This document shows, one piece after another, positions 44,599 to 55,789 of a stretch of 64,000 bases of DNA. Location: NCBI GenBank assembly GCA_028532985.1, contig JANCIK010000013.1, positions 2,604,001-2,668,000 of the forward strand, given 5' to 3'. Position 1 is the stretch's first letter, and every line of letters starts with the position of its first letter. Source of the stretch: Stropharia rugosoannulata (lineage: Eukaryota > Basidiomycota > Agaricomycetes > Agaricales > Strophariaceae). Below the pieces are notes generated by a model that was not told the DNA's origin, made no database searches, and saw only the letters and a list, made by a program, of their open reading frames with translations. The position numbers were made by a program, and so were the translations under genes.

Positions 44599-46464
44599 CT
44601 AGTTGTCAATGATGAATCTCCCCAGCTCCCTTGGTATCGCAATACGAGGGAGTAAGTCCTGTAGAGGAAAATGTGCGCCACGCGAGGGACCGTCTGCTGG
44701 ATTATCTTCGCTGCGAACGAAACGGGTAATAAATGTGCACTGGTGAGCTGCTGAAACTTCATGAATGCGCCTGAAAACCAGATTGGTAGCCTTGTTTCTA
44801 CTCCTCCCATTGCGCCACCCTTCAACCACCCCTTGGTTATCTCCATACACTCTGACTTGAGACCTAGGGGAAATCATCGTGCACAAGGTGCGTACAAGAA
44901 ATTCAAATGCCACAGCTTCCGCCCATCCGATATCTCGTGCTTCAGCATCCCACCCGGGAACAAGTCTCCACGCTCTCCAACGGTGACCAATGGTTATTGC
45001 AATACCTGTCTCGGAGCTGGCATCAGAATATGCATCCAGGTCAACAACGCTGTATGGCCCCGGGACAGGTCTTTCGACCTCGCCACAGAGTGTCCTCATC
45101 CACCATGTCAGATCATCGGCCGTCTCCTGCGGTGCCTGCCGTTCAGCGGGGGAAGGGTTTATTGCAAACGCTGACATCATCTCTTCGAGGCTAGTCATGT
45201 ACGCTCGTCCTGCGGGAACGATTGTGCTGGCATGTTGCAGTTTGCCGTAGAGCTTCTGTACTTCTTCAAGGCTATGTGTAAGCTTCTCTTGCCAGTCGCA
45301 TATGTCTTGCAAGTAGTCCATGCGCTTGTTCCGCGGAATAGAAACAGTGCGAGCACACAAGTCCCACATGAAACCAATGTACTTTACGACTGGGAAGAAA
45401 GGTGTGGTTTTTGTGTTCTCCCATGGGATACCGAGCCGCTGAGAGATCTCGTCAATGTCTTCGTCGCTGTAGGAGAAAAGCGAATCATGGCGGGAACGAG
45501 GAGACTGCATGGAGTGGTCGCGAATGGGGAAGGACATGTTCTCGTCGAACTCGACGACATCGTCATTGGGCATTGCATCTCCCTGGAACCACATGCGTCC
45601 TCCTGAGATCTGCGGCTCAGTATTGTTCCTCCCAATTTCCCTGCTCCACTTTGCTCTCATTTCGTTGTATGCATTAATCTGCTCTCGAGGTACACGGAAC
45701 CAGATGTAGTCGTCCACCCATTTGCACACAGGGCCGATCCCCGCTGCCCTGAAAATGTCCGCAGTTGCGTCTGCGATCTGGCCAAACACACCTCCTGCCG
45801 AGGCCAGTCCAAAGTTGTTGTTAGTATTGATTGCGTAGCTGTCCTCGCCTTTCAGCCGCACGACTAGGCCGGGCCATTGCGATGGGGTGACGGGGATAGT
45901 GCGATATGCCTCAGACACATCACGGGTAGACGCTTCAGAGCCTGGGGGTAAGTGATATATGATGTGCGACACTATGTCAAACGTCCCAAATGTGCACGGA
46001 TACGCATCAGGATCGATGCTCGAGTTGATCGATGGAGGGCTGGAGGGCGAAGAGAGGTACGGGTGCGAGAAGTTGTGCACAGCGCGGTACTTTCCTGGCT
46101 TTGCTGGCTTCGGAATCAAGGACAGAGGCGAAGTCTGGAATGGACCGATGACGGCTTCTACAACTTCCTTGGAGTACGGACCCATGTAACGGCCTGTTTG
46201 GAATTCCCTATCAATGATTTCAAGGTAGGCATCTGGGTACTCCTCCAACGTAGCAGAGTTTCGGGGTGTCATGGTCCTATCGATACGGGTTATTCCCACA
46301 TCAAACCCTTCGCGAATGGACCGTGGAATATCTGAGTATTTTTCGAACAACTTGAAGTGTCGAAGCAGGATGTCCCATTCGTCCGCCTTGAAAGGTGTAA
46401 CGGGGCTTCTCTTCCTCTCCTCTACGCAGCGTCTCGCCTCAATGATACTGAATGCAGTGGACAT
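44599..46464 (-). mobile_element. DIRS-like reverse transcriptase / RNase H ORF, 621 aa
   Basis: One open frame with no stops. RT fingers: YRAVHNFSHPYLSSPSSPP. Motif A: STRDVSEAYRTIPVTPSQWP. Motif B-like: NNFGLASAGGVFGQIAD. Catalytic motif C: CKWVDDYIWF (VDD in place of YxDD). The RNase H domain follows (DLDAYSDASSETGIAI, WAEAVAFEFL, VYGDNQGVVEGW, RSEDNPADGPSRG), supplying the acidic residues. This RT-RNase H arrangement is typical of DIRS-type retrotransposons in basidiomycetes. No Gag-like frame, methyltransferase, tyrosine recombinase or long terminal repeats are visible within 1.5 kb on either side. It is therefore either a truncated element with an oddly intact ORF or a retained RT gene. 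Confidence 0.8.
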
Positions 46465-47699
46465 ATGGAACTGGTTGCGACTGGCTGTAGCGCGGGGGGT
46501 GGATAAGTGGTATTAGGCGCCCAAGACACGTTTTCTATTGAATACCAACGATCCCACGCATGGATTGTCTTCATACGCAGCCGATTGCTCATTAATCATT
46601 AATCATTATGGTAATAGTTTTATTTTATCTAGTGTAGGACCATTCCGTCGGCTTAGCATAGGTAGACTTCTTTCCCAAGGCCAGGAAACCTTAAACTGCG
46701 GACCAATCAGAGTCTGCTGTGCCAGTGATAAATAGATTGTGAGAAAGATGTATGTAGATATCATGCTGGGCCGTGAACACGATGTATGATCACTTGACAG
46801 ACTACTCCTGGCACCTCTTGCACATCGTAGGATGTTACTATATGTCTAGTTTATTGTCGACGAGCACTCAATATTCAATTTGTATATTTATGCTTACCGA
46901 AGCTGTCTCGCGGAGGTTAAAATGATAATGAGCACTGAATATTTGAATGACCATCACTTTCCTCTTCTGGGAAAAGGTTAGTCCATAATCAATTTAAACG
47001 ATTGAACAAGAGCCCATGCGTGGCATTTTCGCTTATATAAGGTACATAATCTTTTGAGTTTTCTTCAGTTAGTGACTGTCCTCGCTGTCCATGAGGATGT
47101 CTGAGCTGTGGTGGGAATACGAGTCCAAGGTCCAACGTACTGCGCATCGATTCATTTCAAGCAAAAATATCTCGTCCCCGCCGAGTAACGGTTCGACAGC
47201 CCCAATGCCATGATGAGGGTGATCGAACTGAGTCAACCTAGAGATGAGGGAAAGGACCCCCTTCGGGTTTAATACAAGCTGCGGACATATTTTCGACGAA
47301 ATAAAATGAGTGTGTGCTTATCCACGACTGCTGTGTATGTAAGAAGCATCTCCAACTTGTAACGAAGTATCGGTCATGACTATCTGTATGTCTGCTTCTC
47401 ATCGAACACATGTTCGTCCGTTATTCCATTGCAGCATCGTGGCTGGCCGTTTGTGGGCACCTGGGACCTGGTGAACACAAATGAAGGAAAAAATAGAGCC
47501 TGTCAATATAACTGCGTATACTACGCTTCCAACCGGAAATTAATTTGCACAGTTTGCAGATAGTACATGACGATGCATGCAACGAGGTTATGGGTAGGTA
47601 ATTTTACTCTAAGGGAAATAAGATGTTGAGGGGCCCAGGGAAAAATGCGGGTTATGTGCGGGTTGTGCTTGTTTGTGCTGGTTAAGCGAGACTCTCAAC
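46465..47699. other. 1.2-kb intergenic, no gene seen
   Basis: No supported gene; AT-rich. Confidence 0.5.
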
Positions 47700-47959
47700 T
47701 GACATAAGCAAGAACGTGACCTTTGACTTTAGGGCCGTTCAAAATCGAGCGGAAATTGTGGGAAAGTCGATGGCACGTCAAATCTCTGCGAGAAAGTCCG
47801 GTCTACTAGACAACGTGAACGAAGACCACTCTCGCTGGTATATGGTGCGGCCGCGGATAATATGCTGTAACATAACTGTACACACCCTTTTCGGCAATGT
47901 CGAGGTACTCTCGTCATCTGCCGCCGTGCCAACGATCCCATTCACGCTGCCCGTGCCCC

Positions 47960-48860
47960 TCGACTCCCTGCTTTCTGCGTATACATATGCCATGAACCTG
48001 CCACCCATCCTGCACTCCCGTCCTCGTCGTACTGCCTCCCTGCACTCAATCTCGTCCACTGGTACACTGCGCACCCGCTTGCTCTGGCGCCTCCCCCACT
48101 GCACGACATTTCCCATGTTTCCCTGATAGGGAACAGCAATGTGTCCCTCGACATCACGCGCATGCTCCTGGCGCGTGTCAACCATCTGGCCAAGTTTGAC
48201 GTCCCTGACACTGCTGGCGCCTACCCATGTTTCATGGCCAAAAATGTGCCGGCGAATATGTCATGTTTTCAAATCAACATGTATGGCTCACAAAAAGGTA
48301 ACAAAAGTCGTCGGGGTTCCTTTAAATGGCAAAACCGATGCATTTTTGCCCGCCAAAACGATGTCACCAAAAACATGATATATCTGGAATCATATTTTTG
48401 GTCACCAAACACATGTCGGCGCCAGCAGTGTGAACATGTTCTCGACGTCCTCGTGTCCTCCACCATGCGCTATGTCGGCATCATTGCGCGGCGTGGCCCA
48501 CTCGAGGACGTGTGTACTGCCACGTGAGCTACTAAGTCTGTCAGATGAGTCCATAGTCCCGCTGGACCCGGACCTCATTGCTTCGGTCTCCAGCACTTCT
48601 ACCTCATCCCCGAACCGCATAATGCGACAACAATCGCGTATTCTCCAGTTTCTCAGCCAGGGATCCAAGGTGCCCTTCAACTCCTCACCCAAGGTGTTCT
48701 CGTTTGATTTCTTCCGCTCTCCTATCGGACTTATGCTGCCTTCTCCGTCGACCTCTCCATCCCGGCCTCCAGCCCAGCTCTCGCTCGCCCATACATCTCT
48801 TCGACACCTTCGTGTTCTGGGGAACCGGGTGGTGGATATAGACTCGTCACGATGGTGAGT
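47960..48860 (+). CDS. hypothetical protein-coding region interrupted in frame by a MITE (approximate)
   Basis: An open frame from about 48000 reads HDISHVSLIGNSNVSLDITR and LLARVNHLAKFDVP up to 48206, passes through the 222-bp MITE without a stop, and resumes EHVLDVLVSSTMRYVGIIAR, RGPLEDV to 48527. A further frame at 48540-48858 (LSDESIVPLDPDLIASVSS, QSRILQFLSQGSKVPF, FDFFRSPIGLMLP) may be the next exon if a donor at about 48512 (GTGTGT) is used. No domain is recognised, and the start codon is not clear. Confidence 0.35.
48209..48430. mobile_element. CACTG-ended MITE (CACTA/EnSpm-like), 222 bp
   Basis: Both ends begin CACTGCTGGCGCC as an inverted repeat, and similarity extends over about 40 bases (ending CCAAAAATATG/GTG). 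The element is flanked by TGA on both sides (48206-48208 and 48431-48433), the 3-bp duplication expected for CACTA-type elements. Internal parts are also partly palindromic. Confidence 0.78.
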
Positions 48861-49459
48861 TATTTGCACCATATTCTCACGCGCCCCCCCGGACTGATGT
48901 GAGTGCCCGCCCCCCAACTCAGAGGGCCTGAACTTCCGGAACAGCGGTTAAATACCTCAAGTAGTTCTTAGTAGTTCTTACTGTGTATGCTTTGTGGTTT
49001 ATTGACTCTAAATGTATTTTGTAGCCTTTTTTCACTGTTTAATTTCAAATGGGCGCGTGAGAAATGGTGTAAATAACTCACCACCTAGCTTCTCCCCCAC
49101 CCATTTGTCAGCCTCCCAACGTCCACCTCGGCATCCGCCACATCGCACGGTGGAATAGTAGTCCCCAGGATCTACGCCTCGGGGCCTGCGACTGGCGCGT
49201 GCGGCGTGCTTGCAAGCACAATGATGAGTGCATATGATGTTGCGGAGACGATAGTGGCTGATTGGCGCACGGGAGTGTCACTCCTGTCTTCGCCCGCAAC
49301 AACCACTGCAGGCGCCGCTCTCGAGCTTGAGGCACCGCCAGATGAGGTGGTATTGGCGCTCACCACGGCAGGAAGATGGATAGCGACATACGCAGATTAA
49401 ACTTACTGACTATTGACTGATTATCTCGCTTGTTGCTGCACATAAATTATTTATAATTC
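48861..49459. other. unassigned, possible degenerate coding sequence
   Basis: Small frames at 49108-49400 on both strands have coding-like composition but no domain or consistent splice model. Confidence 0.35.
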
Positions 49460-49705
49460 TTGCAAGGTACGCCGCGCCGCGCTTCGCATATCGCAACGCG
49501 TCACTGCCGGGCACAATGTGATATGCTGGACTCTACAAACTTTATGGAGGGAGCCGTGCAGCCTCCGAAATCCAATCACTCCGGGCAGGCGAAGGTTCGA
49601 AGTTACTACTTAAAATGGTTAGATTTGCTGCCTGGTAATAGCTTTGTCATCCCCACCTCAACTTCACAGCACTTCACAGCACACTGTGACCACTTTGAAG
49701 CATCT

Positions 49706-49843
49706 CACAGTCCCTGCGGCTGCACTGCACTGTGCGGCAACACTAACTTGAATGAAATGGACACTGCCCCTGATCACAGTCCCTGCGGCTGCACTGCACT
49801 GTGCGGCAACACTAACTTGAATGAAATGGACACTGCCCCTGAC
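49706..49843. repeat. 69-bp tandem duplication, in frame
   Basis: Two almost identical 69-bp units (49706-49774 and 49775-49843). In the + frame starting at 49460 each encodes a 23-residue unit, HSPCGCTALCGNTNLN plus EMDTAPD, so the unit length is a multiple of three. Whether the frame is a gene is not established. Confidence 0.85.
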
Positions 49844-49938
49844 GCTTATCCTAATACGTATGTATAAAACTGAATTGATTTCATGGTTTATCCGATGTTG
49901 TATAAGCCCGCCACAAAAGTTGGGCTGCCCGGAGTGAA

Positions 49939-50278
49939 CATTGATGGTAGACAGAAAAGGAATCTAGTCACGGAGTTATATGCCCTATACATTAAAGTTA
50001 ATCGTTGGACACCAGTGGACATTACTGGATATTGTTGGGCATTGTTTAGTACTGTTGTTAAATAATATTCGGTGTATGCCGGTCTTAGGTCAGCACAATG
50101 ACGGCATATTACTGGTTCCAACGCACTTGTTTACTGCTATCTGTAAATACGGTATATTACAATATACTGACAAAACTCAAACCCCTACGAAAAAAGAAAT
50201 GCAGCCCATCTGAGCGCGAATGAAAAGAAGGCGTAAAGCAACAACATCGATGGTAGACAGAAAAAGAATCCAGTCACC
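49939..50278. repeat. short direct repeat pair
   Basis: About 34 bases at 49939-49972 (starting ACATTGATGGTAGACAGAAA) recur with four changes at 50245-50278. Confidence 0.75.
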
Positions 50279-50995
50279 TGAACCCCAAGTGAAGGTGATA
50301 CAATCGATTCTAGGTACCGACGCACTTGGTCCGGAGCAGCCGTTTCAAGCCATTTGTGGGAGTGACGCAACATGCTCGCTGCAAATATGCTCGAGGCCGC
50401 AAATGCAATCGACACCAGTCCGAGACGAGGATAAACTGGAAGGATTAAGTAACAAACGAGAATGCTAAGCGTATGGTTTGAATCAGCTTCGAAATTTGTT
50501 GGAAGCTGCAGCACTACTCACATATGTATGACCGCCCCAATTTGACAGTACCTCCAACTCCTCATACAATGTATGATGGATATAGACCAGTCCCATTGGC
50601 ATATTGAGCGCCCTTGGATAATATCCTCGAGTCGACTGGTGTAGAGATTTGACAGTCTGAAAGTGATTATAGAGAGAAGTATCTTCGTCCACTTCACTTC
50701 TCTGTCAAAAGATATGTGCACATCATTCGAGAGAGGCCCGAGCCAGCTTGTTGGTACTGGATGATTTAATGGCAGAGACCTACATCTTAATGAGCGCATA
50801 TTCAGTGGTACCATTTGTGAATGTGCGCACAATCGGTTCGCCGTCGGCTGACAAAGGGGTCTGACCAGGTTTCCGGACGGAACAGGGAGTGCGCACATTG
50901 TCCCAATCAAATCTATATCAAGAAATAGTAAATGAGATGCACTTCACGAACGCGGCCGGAGTGGTCGGTGTAGTACCTTGATTTTTGGAAAATCA
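50185..50995 (-). CDS. hypothetical protein, partial or approximate model
   Basis: Consecutive minus-strand exons join in phase. VAVIFQKSR (donor near 50979) joins FDWDNVRTPCSVRKPG and VRTFTNGTTEYALIKM. An intron of about 80 bp leads to RSEVDEDTSLYNHFQTVKS and LNMPMGLVYIHHTLYEELE. A further intron leads to LPTNFEADSNHTLSILVCYL and a hydrophobic-ended tail that stops at 50185. No start codon is apparent upstream and no family is recognised. It may be a 5'-truncated gene. Confidence 0.38.
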
Positions 50996-50999
50996 CCGC

Positions 51000-51547
51000 G
51001 ACCTGTTGGTGAGTTGGATATTGTATGCGCAGTTGAGTGTTAGTTGGTAGATTTTATAAGTGACTGGGCCTGGAAATATTCCTAGGAAGAATCTCGATCG
51101 CCTCATGGTCGCCCAGCTCCCCTGTGCGAAGGCGATGAGCGGCATGAAGGCGGCACGCTGGCCATCTGCCATCTGATAGCTATTTAATATACGCGCCAGA
51201 TGATTTTGACCACCTAGGGAAACACCCGTCCTGGGCCTTAAGGTGGGATTTTAATAGCCGAATTACACCTACCTAAATGACATCTCATTGCGTGTCATCA
51301 CAACCAAATCATCCTATGTGGATGCTACCGCCCAAAATTATTTACGCAGCATTCCTGTTTTCAGTAGTGCATCTTGCATTTCTGTCGGTGTGCATGTATG
51401 AAGTACATCATCTATGTTGTATAGCAATTGAATATATTCCTAAATCCGTGCTACATAAGAACAATAACCGACATGCACAACTTTCCCACAATCTTCTTTA
51501 AATGGTAAACACTGTGTATATAGATTAGAAAGTGATGCTGTTAAGTA
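51000..51547. other. intergenic, no gene seen
   Basis: Holds a TATAAAA-like box on the minus strand near 51055 and no supported gene. Confidence 0.4.
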
Positions 51548-51703
51548 AAATGGTGTGTGTAATGTCCGTGAGTCGCCAGTGAGGGCAGTGAGGTGGGAGA
51601 CCGATTGCGTGATAAGTCAGTGAGACAGGTCAGTGAGTCCGTGAAGGTCACTCACTGACGCTCACTGCCCTCACTGCCGGCTCACTGCATTTTCCCAGCA
51701 CTA
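51548..51703. mobile_element. small foldback element with CAGTGAG repeats (hAT-like)
   Basis: GCCAGTGAGGGCAGTGAG (51574-51592) recurs inverted at 51661-51681, and CAGTGAG units fill the space between in both orientations. The flanks GTTAAGTA (51540-51547) and CTTAAGTA (51704-51711) differ in one base and would be an 8-bp duplication of hAT type. The right end starts TAGTGCTGGG on the minus strand, also hAT-like; the left end is eroded. Confidence 0.55.
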
Positions 51704-51711
51704 CTTAAGTA

Positions 51712-52849
51712 TGTCGCACCCATACCCTGTCGGCAATGGTCCAATATGTCAAATAGAGTATAATTATAGCACACTATAGTTCGTATAATTCTGGGAGACA
51801 CAGTCAAGAGTATTTAGGCACGTCTGACGCAAGTAAGTCGCAAGAGTCGGGCTAAAGCCTGCGCCGGTCGGAGAGCAGTTTTATAAAAAAGGGAAAAAAA
51901 AATCTATTGCATGTTTTGTGCCTGTGTGGTAACGTACTCGTGGATCAGCGCGACGTTCAGTTCAGTTCAGGTGGGTACACAATATCACGTTGTTTAAATA
52001 GATGTTACTCTAATACAATGGGCCGGAGAATGTGAGAGAGCTTTCGGTGGGGTCATAGTTAAATTTGGCTTTATCGTAGGGCATTTGACTACCTTGTTCG
52101 CAAGACAAATATTGTTTCATTGCAATGTGCAATGCCTTCCCATCGGGCATAGAACCACACATGTACTTGAAGTGTGCACGTACAAATGCAAAATAGTACT
52201 GTATCCCTTCAGTACGTGCATTATAATAGGAACATATCCTTCTATTATGTGATGCGACTCCCCGCGGTCATGTTTCGGTATTCCGTATGCAAATAATTTA
52301 GTTCCTGCATGTCGATTGATTCGATAGCTGCGCGATATCCTTGGCCTAAATGGATACTAGCCACCTTAATTCCGGAGCTTGGTGTCACAACATTACTTAC
52401 AAATTACACGCAGTAAGGATTGACACGGAGGAGAGAAACAGAGGGTTCTGCGAGCGGCTGGAGAAGATGGGGTGCACAAAGCGCAAAGATTTTACGGAAA
52501 ACGGGCAGCACATAATTATTAGGACAATGGCGACGAGTACTGAAAGTACAATTGATGGGATGGCAGCGGCGCTCTGCAGTAGGCCCCATGTTACGTGCAA
52601 ATCCTGCGAGCCGTACCAATTTCCTAGCTTTAGCGGCGGCTCTGTCCATAGTATAGAACATCGGCCCAGCTCCTATTCATTTTCCTGGCCTCGGACAAAC
52701 CCTAGATTAACCCGTCCCCGGTCGCTCTGCTTCCATGAGGCTGTGATACAAAATTTATTCAAATATAGTAGTCAATTACATGAACGTGGGCAAGAAATCT
52801 ACACTACCACACGGAAACTTTAAGGTGTTGACATATGAAAGTCATAAAA
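51712..52849. other. intergenic, no gene seen
   Basis: Small frames at 52350-52823 have no recognisable product. Confidence 0.45.
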
Positions 52850-52866
52850 CAGTACAATAAATAAAT

Positions 52867-54174
52867 TTATTCAGTATACTTTTCGGCTGCATCTTCAATG
52901 TCATGTAGCCCTTTTGTTGCGGATGTGCCATGCTGTACATCATCTCTAAGATGTGTAGTGTGTACCGTTTGCGGATGATGGAATTCGAGAGCTGATATTT
53001 GGTATGCACTTGCAGAACTATCGGTTTCGGTTGACACTTGACTAGACGCAAGACTGATTTGTGCCACCATGATCGTTGGCGCAAGTCCCTGTCAATGTAC
53101 AAACATGTAAGCCGCTACTTATCAGCTGTACCGGGATTTGTAACGTACTGTTGCTATTGCATTGATTACCAGTAAGTAGTTTATCGCTACCGATGTCTTC
53201 AATTCTACTTGTAGGCTGCCGAATATATTGACGAAAGCCATGATAGCCACAATAATGCTCGTGAATGAGTAGAGCACGGCCGTTTCAATTATGATCCGGA
53301 TTATTCTCTTGTATCTTGTTTGACCAGACATGTGAGTGTCAAGGGACTTTGAAATCCTGTAGAAGATGATGAATGTAGCCGAGAGGGAGGTGGCGGCATC
53401 CAACACATAGACGAAGCTGCCACCTGCGATGACTATCAATGCGTTTTCGCTTATAAGTGGCAACTTAATCGGATTGAAGCTCAATAGCCCAGAAAATGTG
53501 AGAGAAACAATGGAAATAGCTGTTCTTATTGTCATTACCGGCTTGCGGCCAGAACTAAGATGAGATACTTACCGAACACACAGAAATATAGGAAAAGAGG
53601 CACCGATATGGCAAGGAAAGACCGGTTGGTTATCTGAAAGCATCTCCACACCTGACGGGATCATGAGTCTCTGATTCCTTGTAAGAGAGTTACGCATACC
53701 AGCAGTCCATTAGCAAGAAAGTATCCAACGTATTGCACAGCCGATCCGACGAGTATTATGGCGGCTTGGCTTACTGTTGATCCAGACAATGCTGAAATGA
53801 TAGATGTCCTGGTTTCGCCATTGTCCACAAAGGCAACTTTTATGAATCGCCACTGTATTCCGAGGTCCACAACGGTGTTTATGTAGAGCGCCACCAGAGT
53901 CGCAGTGATTAGATGATTTCTGTTCTCTTTCCGGCTATCTATGGGCGAGTTTACAGTCAGTACATGTCATAAGGGATCTATGTATGCTGTCGCACAGTAT
54001 GTGTAAAGAGACCATATGAACACCATTGTATACATTCCTTCAGAACGGCATGAGTACTGTCCGATAACGAAGGCTAATGGTGCACTAACCCATAAGAAGA
54101 ACGTAAAGAATGACGGAGTTGAGTTGGGCATTGATTAATGCTATCTCCGTCTCCGTTGCAGTTGGCGAGGACAT
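52867..54174 (-). CDS. seven-helix fungal membrane protein, copy 2
   Basis: Starts MSSPTATETEIALINAQLNS at 54174. The exons parallel copy 1: GMYTMVFIWSLYTY; DLGIQWRFIKVAFVDNGETR with FLANGLLV (53894-53700); WRC...ITNRSFLAISVPLF; ISIVSLTFSGLLSFNPIKLP with GGSFVYVLDAATSLSATFII and FTSIIVAIMAFVNIF (53535-53150); and a last exon (MVAQISLASSQVSTETDSS). No stop interrupts the inferred exons, so it is probably functional. Substitutions relative to copy 1 cluster in helices and are mostly conservative. Confidence 0.75.
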
Positions 54175-54212
54175 GTTAGCTTGTCGTTTACTCCATTCTG
54201 TCTGAGGCCTCA

Positions 54213-54219
54213 TTTATAA
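54213..54219 (-). promoter_or_regulatory. TATA box of membrane protein copy 2
   Basis: TTATAAA on the minus strand at the same distance from the start as in copy 1. Confidence 0.5.
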
Positions 54220-55100
54220 CCCTCGGAACGAGTTTAGGTAAGGGTATGATCTGTAAATTCTCTTGATCAGCTTAATGTCTATCATGACAGAGAAGGGAAG
54301 TATATGTATCAAAATAACTTGCGTCAAAGCGCATGAATGACTTGCGTTTAAATGATTGTCAGCTGGTACATGATTCGAGCGAGGGTATGGGAGGGCTGGC
54401 CATTGAGAAAAGGGAACATGAGAATACACGCACAGTGTGGTAGATGTCAATCACCGGAATCTTCCTGATATAATGTCAATACATCCGAAGTAATCAGCCA
54501 AAGTTGAATGTCTTCAAAAGTATAGGCCAGTGATCTGATAATGTCGGAATAACGATTTTGCGGCCTTGTGAAGTTCCGTAGCTTAAACGTTACATGTTGG
54601 CTTTGTCTGGGCTTGCCGAATTCGTGTAGAAATTCAAATCAACTTGAAGCTCCCTCTTTATTACCCACGTCAACGTTTCTCGGAACTTAATATTATGGAA
54701 GCGTATCAAGTAAAGCTCAGACGCAGAGTTTCAATGTCGCGCACACTGCTCCCGCGTATTTGGCAAACACTACGTGGAGCGCAGCGTTGAACATTGAAAA
54801 CATGAACATATAGCTGTGATTATCTAGCAGATACGAAGCTACGATTTTAACAGAGCGGTATACTCTGGAGGAGTTATCGGAAGGTCATGGACTAAAATTG
54901 CTATCAAACGTTCATGATCTGCTCTTGAAATAGTTTGGCAAGCTGACATATGTCAAAGTCCATTAATAAGCAACCAACTGACACAACGTGTAATCTTCCA
55001 GGTTTCCTTCCCTAGGAAATATTTCCTACATGCTCGCGGCATACAATGAGTCAGGTACAGCAGACGAAGATCAGCCATCAGTCTGGATGGAAGAGTACGC

Positions 55101-55789
55101 CGTTCGGGAATAGCCACAGTGCCGGTGAGAAAAGCTGGAGTTGCAGTATTTTTCATCCGTCACCGCTACTGTGCTTGTAAGTAAATATCGACGTACCGCA
55201 AATTTCATTGCATACAGCTATACAACTTTCCATCACGGATCCTCGTTCCCCCACACTTTAGATCAGATGCGCGGCAAGTACAAAGGTCTAGTAGTCCAAC
55301 TTTGATCTCACACACTGAACAAGACAATCAACAGAATCAATTCTCTATGTAGACAGAAAAGCAGCACTGTGTCTGGTAGTGTACGTATACATGTGTACGG
55401 GGTATGAGTAGTGGGGGGTAGGTAATATGCACGTAACGACGAGAGACTAGAAGAAACACTGAAGGAGAAAAGAAAATGGAGAAAAGAAATAGAAAAAGAA
55501 GCTGCGATGTAGTAGAGGTAGAGAGTAGAGGTAGAGGTAGGGATAGCGCATCGTCGACGGTACATGTACGTTACATGTATGTATGAAGGAATGAAGAGTG
55601 TATTATATTTGTATCCGGACCCAACCCAACTCGGTGTACAATCCATTCGGAATATATGAAAGGGCAAGAACGAAGCAGTGTCAACAAGGATAGACTAGTG
55701 AGCAGCAAGAGAAGACGAAAGAGAAGAAAAGAGAAAGTAAAACGAACACTGGAACCAGAGGTAAACAACACCATCCTACAACGAATACA
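55101..55789. other. 3' region of the large gene, purine-rich repeats
   Basis: No gene seen. 55440-55550 is a strongly purine-rich stretch containing GTAGAGGTAGAG-type repeats, probably in the 3' untranslated region of the adjacent minus-strand gene. Confidence 0.45.

Larger units (their letters stand above)
52850..55100. repeat. segmental duplication unit B
   Basis: Counterpart of 35450-37700 in the same orientation. The gene, its promoter and the distal upstream landmarks are all recognisable. Divergence is moderate, and the intron around 53650 differs in length. Confidence 0.75.
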
